From contig NZ_SLZQ01000004.1 in the NCBI RefSeq assembly GCF_004342585.1, positions 297,560 through 361,559 of the forward strand: a DNA stretch of 64,000 bases. The letters run 5' to 3'. The notes below the pieces were generated by a model. That model did not search any database. It was given only the letters and a program-made list of their open reading frames with translations, and was not told the DNA's origin. Shown here piece after piece: positions 59,916 through 64,000 of the stretch. The position numbers and the translations under genes are program-made. Numbering within the stretch: position 1 is the first letter of the stretch; every line of letters starts with the position of its first letter. This stretch comes from Paucimonas lemoignei (GTDB lineage Bacteria > Pseudomonadota > Gammaproteobacteria > Burkholderiales > Burkholderiaceae_D).

Positions 59916-62105
59916 TTAGGCTGCGCCCTTGTCGCGCATGACTTGCTTCAAACCCTCGACCACTTCTTCGGTGCGCGCGGATGCGGCGCGTTCCAGCACC
60001 TTGGAAATGCTGGGCGAGGCTTCGCTGCCCGAGACGCGCTGCACCGGCTGGTCGAGCCAGTCGAAATAGCGGCGCTGGATTTCATCGGCCAGCCAGCCGC
60101 CATAGGAGGTGCCGATCGAACCCTGTTCGACGATCAAGACATTGTTGGTCTTCTTGATGGACGCTTCGATGGTGTCCCAGTCGATACTGGCGCGATCCAA
60201 CCAGCGCAGGTCGACCACTTCGGCATCTATGCCAGTCTGCTCCACCGCTTCGAGGGTATGCGCGACCATCGACAGGTAAGTCAGCACGGTCATTTCCTTG
60301 CCTTCGCGGCGCACGGCAGCCTTGCCGAACGGGATCTGGTAATCGAAATCCTCCACCGGCGCGATGCCCGAGGAGTTGTACAGGTCGACGTGCTCGATCA
60401 CCAGTACCGGGTCTTTCAGCGTCAGCGCGGCATTCATCAAGCCGACATAATCGAACGGCGTCGACGGCGCGACGATGCGCCAGCCCGGGCTGGTGGCGAA
60501 AATGCCGGCCGGATCCATCGAGTGCTGCGAGCCGTAGCCGGTGCCCATGGCGACTTTCGTGCGCAAGACCAGCGGCACATCGATATCGCCACCGAACATG
60601 TGGCGCGCCTTGCCGATCTGGTTGAACACCTGGTCGGCCGCGACCCACATGAAGTCCGGGTACATGAATTCGACCACCGGCTTGTAGCGGCCATCCATGG
60701 CCATGCCGCCGCCGAGACCGACGAAGGCGTTTTCGCTGATCGGCGTGCCGAGGGTGCGGTCCGGATATTTATCTTTCAGGCCGCGGGTGGCGCCGTTGGT
60801 GCCGCCCTTCAGGCGATGCACGTCCTCCCCCATCACGACGACCGACGGGTCGACCGCCATGCGACGGTCCATGACGTCGGCGACGACATCGATGAACTTG
60901 CGGTTATCCAGCTTGCCGGTGAAAGTGGCTTGTTCTTCGGTGCGGGCGCCATCCAGTTCGGACAAGTCGCCGCGCACGCCAACGTTGCGGAAGTCCGGGC
61001 TTGGCCACAGTTCCGGGCGGATGCGCTTCTTGCCTGCCTTGCCATTCGGGTCGGCTTCGGTCAGCGCAGCGACGGCCTTGGCCATCGACGCCTTGATGCG
61101 GTTGCGCAGGGCGATGATGCCATCGGCATCGATCAAGCCGCGTTCCTGCATCTTGGTGCCCAAGAGTTCGAGCGGGTCGCGCTTGCGCCAGGATTGCTCT
61201 TCGTCGCGGGTGCGGTAACCGAAGGCGCTGCCGGGGAAGCCGCCATTCTGGTGGAAGAAGCGGTAGACATCGGCTTCGATGATGGTCGGGCCGTTACCGG
61301 CGCGCATGTGCGCCAGCGCTTCGTTCATCGCCAGGTACACTGCCAGCGGGTCCATGCCATCGACCTTCCAGCTGCGGATATTGAAGGCAGCGCCGCGCGC
61401 GGACAGGCGCGGCTCGGCGGTGGCTTCGTTCACCGTGGTGGACACCGCATAACCATTGTTTTCGATGAAGAAGCACAGCGGCAGCTTCCAGGCTGCGGCC
61501 AGGTTCATGGATTCCAGGACCGAACCGATGTTGACGGCGCCGTCGCCAAAGTATGTCACGGCCACGGCATCGGTGCCGGCATGCTTGTGCGCCCAGGCTG
61601 CGCCTGCCGCCAGCGGCGCGCCGCCGCCAACGATAGCGTTGGTGCCGAGGGCCCCTGCTTCCGCCCAGCGCAAGTGCATCGAGCCGCCACGGCCGGAGCA
61701 AAAGCCTTGGGCAAGACCGAGGATTTCCGCCAGCGTGCGCTGCAGGAGGTTGTCGATTTCCGGCGTCAGTTCGGCTTTCGGATCGATGCCGTTGGGAGCC
61801 AGATAGGCCAGCGCCTTGGACAGGAATTGGTGGTGGCCGCGGTGCGAACCATTGATCTGGTCGGCTGCGGTCAAGGGCACGATGGAGCCGGCCGCGCCGC
61901 CTTCCTGGCCGATGGACGAGTGCGCCGGGCCATGCACCAGGCCTTCCATGGCCAATTCCAGCACGACTTCTTCAAATACGCGGATAAGGTGGGAATGCGA
62001 CAGCAGGGTGCCGAGCACGGCAGGGTCGGCAGCGGCCCAGTCGGCGTCGGTGGTGCGCAATTCGACCCAGCTCGATGCCGGGGCGAGTGCAATATGTTCT
62101 GACAT
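59916..62105 (-). CDS. Fused alpha-beta E1 of a 2-oxo acid dehydrogenase complex
   Basis: A 729-residue thiamine diphosphate enzyme carrying both E1 subunits in one chain. The alpha part (about 1-370) has NGSHRGHHQFLSKALAYL, GLAQGFCSGRGGSMHL, GTNAIVGGGAPLAAGAAWAH and the TPP motif FGDGAVNIGSVLESMNLAAA through FFIENNGYA. The beta part (about 395-729) has VDPSVVVMGEDVHRLKGGTN, TPISENAFVGLGGGMAMDGR and VVDLRWLDRASIDWDTIEAS. Substrate could be pyruvate, acetoin, or a branched or aromatic 2-oxo acid. It feeds E2 and E3 downstream. Confidence 0.92.
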   Translation of the reverse strand: MSEHIALAPASSWVELRTTDADWAAADPAVLGTLLSHSHLIRVFEEVVLELAMEGLVHGPAHSSIGQEGGAAGSIVPLTAADQINGSHRGHHQFLSKALAYLAPNGIDPKAELTPEIDNLLQRTLAEILGLAQGFCSGRGGSMHLRWAEAGALGTNAIVGGGAPLAAGAAWAHKHAGTDAVAVTYFGDGAVNIGSVLESMNLAAAWKLPLCFFIENNGYAVSTTVNEATAEPRLSARGAAFNIRSWKVDGMDPLAVYLAMNEALAHMRAGNGPTIIEADVYRFFHQNGGFPGSAFGYRTRDEEQSWRKRDPLELLGTKMQERGLIDADGIIALRNRIKASMAKAVAALTEADPNGKAGKKRIRPELWPSPDFRNVGVRGDLSELDGARTEEQATFTGKLDNRKFIDVVADVMDRRMAVDPSVVVMGEDVHRLKGGTNGATRGLKDKYPDRTLGTPISENAFVGLGGGMAMDGRYKPVVEFMYPDFMWVAADQVFNQIGKARHMFGGDIDVPLVLRTKVAMGTGYGSQHSMDPAGIFATSPGWRIVAPSTPFDYVGLMNAALTLKDPVLVIEHVDLYNSSGIAPVEDFDYQIPFGKAAVRREGKEMTVLTYLSMVAHTLEAVEQTGIDAEVVDLRWLDRASIDWDTIEASIKKTNNVLIVEQGSIGTSYGGWLADEIQRRYFDWLDQPVQRVSGSEASPSISKVLERAASARTEEVVEGLKQVMRDKGAA

Positions 62106-62160
62106 GGTGTCTGTCTCCAGATAGAGGATAAGTACGGTTTATGTACGAATGAAGTTCGGT

Positions 62161-63006
62161 TCAGATATAGCTATAGGTCGACCAGCCGCCGTCGGCGACG
62201 ATCGCTTGCCCATTGATGTAGGCGGCGCTGTCGGATGCCAAAAACAGGGCGAGCGTGGCGACCTCGTGGGTCTTGCCGAGGCGGCGTGCCGGCGTGCGCT
62301 TGATGAGGGCGTCGTAATCCATGCGACCGGTGCGCACCAGTTCATCCGTCAATGCGGTCTGCACGTAACCCGGCGCCAGCGCATTGACGCGCAAGCCGGA
62401 AGGCGCCCATTCCACGGCCAAGACCTTGGTCAGCATGACGACGGCAGCCTTGCTGGCGCAATAGGCAGCGCGCTCGGGCGCGGCCACCGTGCCATACATC
62501 GAGGCGGTATTCAAAATCACGCCGCTGCCCTGGGCAACCATGCGACGCCCCACCGATTGCGCGCAATAGAAAGCGCCATTGAGGTTGATATCGATGGCGC
62601 GGCGCCAGTCGGCCGGCGCCAGCTCCAGCGTCGGCTTGTTCATCGAGATGCCGGCGTTATTGAGCAACACGTCGATGCGGCCAAAGAGCGCCTGCACGTC
62701 GGCGACGGCGTTTTCCACGGCGACTTCATCGGTGATCGATGCCACGCAGGTGGTGACTTCGATACCGGGGTACGTGGCCTGCAATTCGGCTTGCGCCTTT
62801 TCCAGCAAGCCGGCGTTAATGTCCAGCAGCGCCAGGCGCGCGCCATTGACGGCGAAAGCCTCGGCCATGGCGCGGCCGATGCCGCTGGCGCCGCCGGTGA
62901 TGAAGACGACTTTGCCAGCCAGATCGGAAAAATTCTTGTATTGCACTTGCTCATGCAGCGCATGGGCATCGATATCCTGCTGCGCTTGTTGTGGTACGTC
63001 GCTCAT
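62161..63006 (-). CDS. SDR family NAD(P)-dependent oxidoreductase
   Basis: A 281-residue classical short-chain dehydrogenase. Cofactor site GKVVFITGGASGIGRAMAEA, LNNAGISM, catalytic Ser in NTASMYGTVAA, and YCASKAAVV with Tyr and Lys. The start at 63006 overlaps the LivF stop as ATGA; the N-terminal extension of about 35 residues (DVPQQAQQDIDAHALHEQVQ) before the Rossmann fold is unusual and polar. It probably oxidises a hydroxyl intermediate of the substrate of this operon. Confidence 0.9.
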   Translation of the reverse strand: MSDVPQQAQQDIDAHALHEQVQYKNFSDLAGKVVFITGGASGIGRAMAEAFAVNGARLALLDINAGLLEKAQAELQATYPGIEVTTCVASITDEVAVENAVADVQALFGRIDVLLNNAGISMNKPTLELAPADWRRAIDINLNGAFYCAQSVGRRMVAQGSGVILNTASMYGTVAAPERAAYCASKAAVVMLTKVLAVEWAPSGLRVNALAPGYVQTALTDELVRTGRMDYDALIKRTPARRLGKTHEVATLALFLASDSAAYINGQAIVADGGWSTYSYI

Positions 63007-63731
63007 ACGGCCAGCCAGTCTTTCAAGAGTTGGGGGTTGCCAGTCAATTCGTCCGGCGTGCCGCGGAACACGATGTGGCCATGGCCCAGCAGGCAAACGT
63101 GGGTGGAAATCTTCAGCGCGATGGTGAGCTTTTGCTCGATCAGCACCACCGATACGCCGCGACGATGGATTTCCTGAATCGCTTCACCAACCACCTGCAC
63201 GATCTTCGGCGCCAGGCCTTCGGTCGGCTCATCGATCAGGATCACTTTCGGGTTGCTGAGCAGAGAGCGGCACATGGTCAGCATCTGCTGCTCGCCGCCC
63301 GACAAATTGCCGGCGCGGGTATTGCGACGCTCTTTCAAACGCGGGAAGAAATCGAACATCTGTTCAACCGTCCACTTCGGCGCATCGTCGTGCCCCGGCT
63401 GCATACCCATCTGCAGGTTTTCATCGACCGTCAGGTTGCCGAAGACTTCGCGCTCTTCCGGCACCAAGGCGACGCCGGCACGGCAAATCGTGTACGGACG
63501 CTCGCCCGCCAGGTCGCGGCCATCCAGCAGGATCTGGCCACCGGTCGGCGGCACCAGGCCCATGATGGCGCGCGCCGTGGTCGACCGTCCCGAGCCATTA
63601 CGACCCAAGAGGCTGATCACTTCGCCGCGCCCCACATCGAAACTCACGCCCTGCAGGATATGGCTCTTGCCGTAATGCGCATGCAAGTCCTTCACCTGCA
63701 AGAGCGCTTGGGATTGCTTCATCTGGCTCAT
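63003..63731 (-). CDS. livF: LivF-type ABC transporter ATPase with altered Walker A
   Basis: A 242-residue ATP-binding protein of the branched-chain amino acid/amide (HAAT) family: LLQVKDLHAHYGKSHILQGV, VALVPEEREVFGNLTVDENL, signature LSGGEQQMLTMCRSL, Walker B VILIDEPTEGLAP, and the His switch absent or shifted as usual in LivF. Walker A reads LLGRNGSGRSTTARAIM, where the essential Lys (GKST) is Arg. The ATG at 63731 overlaps the LivG stop as ATGA. It starts the operon read here only after LivG. Its importer would supply the substrate for the downstream enzymes. Confidence 0.9.
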   Translation of the reverse strand: MSQMKQSQALLQVKDLHAHYGKSHILQGVSFDVGRGEVISLLGRNGSGRSTTARAIMGLVPPTGGQILLDGRDLAGERPYTICRAGVALVPEEREVFGNLTVDENLQMGMQPGHDDAPKWTVEQMFDFFPRLKERRNTRAGNLSGGEQQMLTMCRSLLSNPKVILIDEPTEGLAPKIVQVVGEAIQEIHRRGVSVVLIEQKLTIALKISTHVCLLGHGHIVFRGTPDELTGNPQLLKDWLAV

Positions 63732-64000
63732 GCCGCCACCTCCGTGCCCAGATAGGCTTCCTGTACCTGTTTGTTGTTGCGGATGGCTTCCGGCGTACCG
63801 GTGGCAATCACTTGCCCGTACACCAGCACGCTGATGCGGTCGCACAGCGAGAACACCACATCCATGTCATGCTCGACGATCATCAGGGTGCGTCCCACCG
63901 ACAACTCGCGCAGCAGCTCGGCCGTGTAATCGGTCTCTTCGCGCGACATGCCCGCCATCGGCTCGTCCAGCAGCAAGACCTTGGGGTCGGACGCCAGCGT
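63728..64000 (-). CDS. livG: LivG-type ABC transporter ATPase, C-terminal part
   Basis: The frame is open to the right window edge; 90 residues of the C-terminus are visible. It shows Walker B with LLLDEPMAGMSREETDYTAE, the His switch IVEHDMDVVFSLCDRISVL, and VIATGTPEAIRNNKQVQEAY ending LGTEVAA, typical of LivG. The N-terminal half with Walker A lies outside. It pairs with LivF. Permease and binding protein genes should follow beyond the edge. Confidence 0.9.
   Translation of the reverse strand, partial: TLASDPKVLLLDEPMAGMSREETDYTAELLRELSVGRTLMIVEHDMDVVFSLCDRISVLVYGQVIATGTPEAIRNNKQVQEAYLGTEVAA

Overview
The window looks like chromosomal DNA of a GC-rich Betaproteobacterium. The order Burkholderiales, and within it the Oxalobacteraceae or a near relative, is the best guess from protein style and gene content (RecBCD, class III cyclase, Tad pilus, ba3-type oxidase, Liv-type ABC genes). 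This assignment is inference. No rRNA, tRNA, insertion sequence, prophage or CRISPR array was seen.

Layout. 0-11.5 kb is a mixed signalling and housekeeping stretch: the tail of a membrane protein, a YjfB-type motility-associated protein behind a sigma-28-like promoter, a sensor GGDEF-EAL protein, a PAS hybrid histidine kinase with a possible translationally coupled small protein, an Old Yellow Enzyme divergent from a LysR regulator, small secreted and membrane proteins, a DUF1810 protein, an MlaC-like protein and a class I glutamine amidotransferase. 11.5-18.7 kb holds a CSS-motif EAL phosphodiesterase and a respiratory operon: diheme cytochrome c, triheme cytochrome c, a 58-residue membrane peptide, ba3-type oxidase subunits II and I, and a membrane-anchored diheme cytochrome c. 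18.8-19.8 kb has small orphan genes, one of them behind a near-perfect LexA box.

19.9-39.5 kb is an unbroken minus-strand run of about 19.6 kb. It begins with a Flp pilin and carries a Tad/Flp pilus machine (several prepilin-like proteins, CpaB, secretin, FHA-fused TadA ATPase, TadB, TadC, TadD-like lipoprotein). It continues through DUF805 and two single-domain cNMP-binding-like proteins into a two-partner secretion pair (TpsB transporter, 1742-residue TpsA exoprotein with a huge Gly-rich repeat). Many junctions are 4-base ATGA/GTGA overlaps, so the pilus and the exoprotein are probably co-expressed as one surface-adhesion system. TadZ/CpaE and the TadV/CpaA peptidase are not encoded here.

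39.8-45.7 kb: a Sel1-repeat protein, then a minus-strand operon of receptor-type adenylate cyclase, amino-acid-binding-like protein, dicarboxylate/amino-acid symporter and Asp/Glu racemase. This suggests amino-acid sensing coupled to cAMP. 45.8-54.9 kb is recC-recB-recD. 55.2-64 kb is a minus-strand catabolic operon: LivG (partial), LivF with an unusual Walker A, an SDR, a fused E1 alpha-beta 2-oxo acid dehydrogenase, a VOC protein, E2, E3 and succinate-semialdehyde dehydrogenase, ending at a clear intrinsic terminator. Its substrate cannot be named from sequence.
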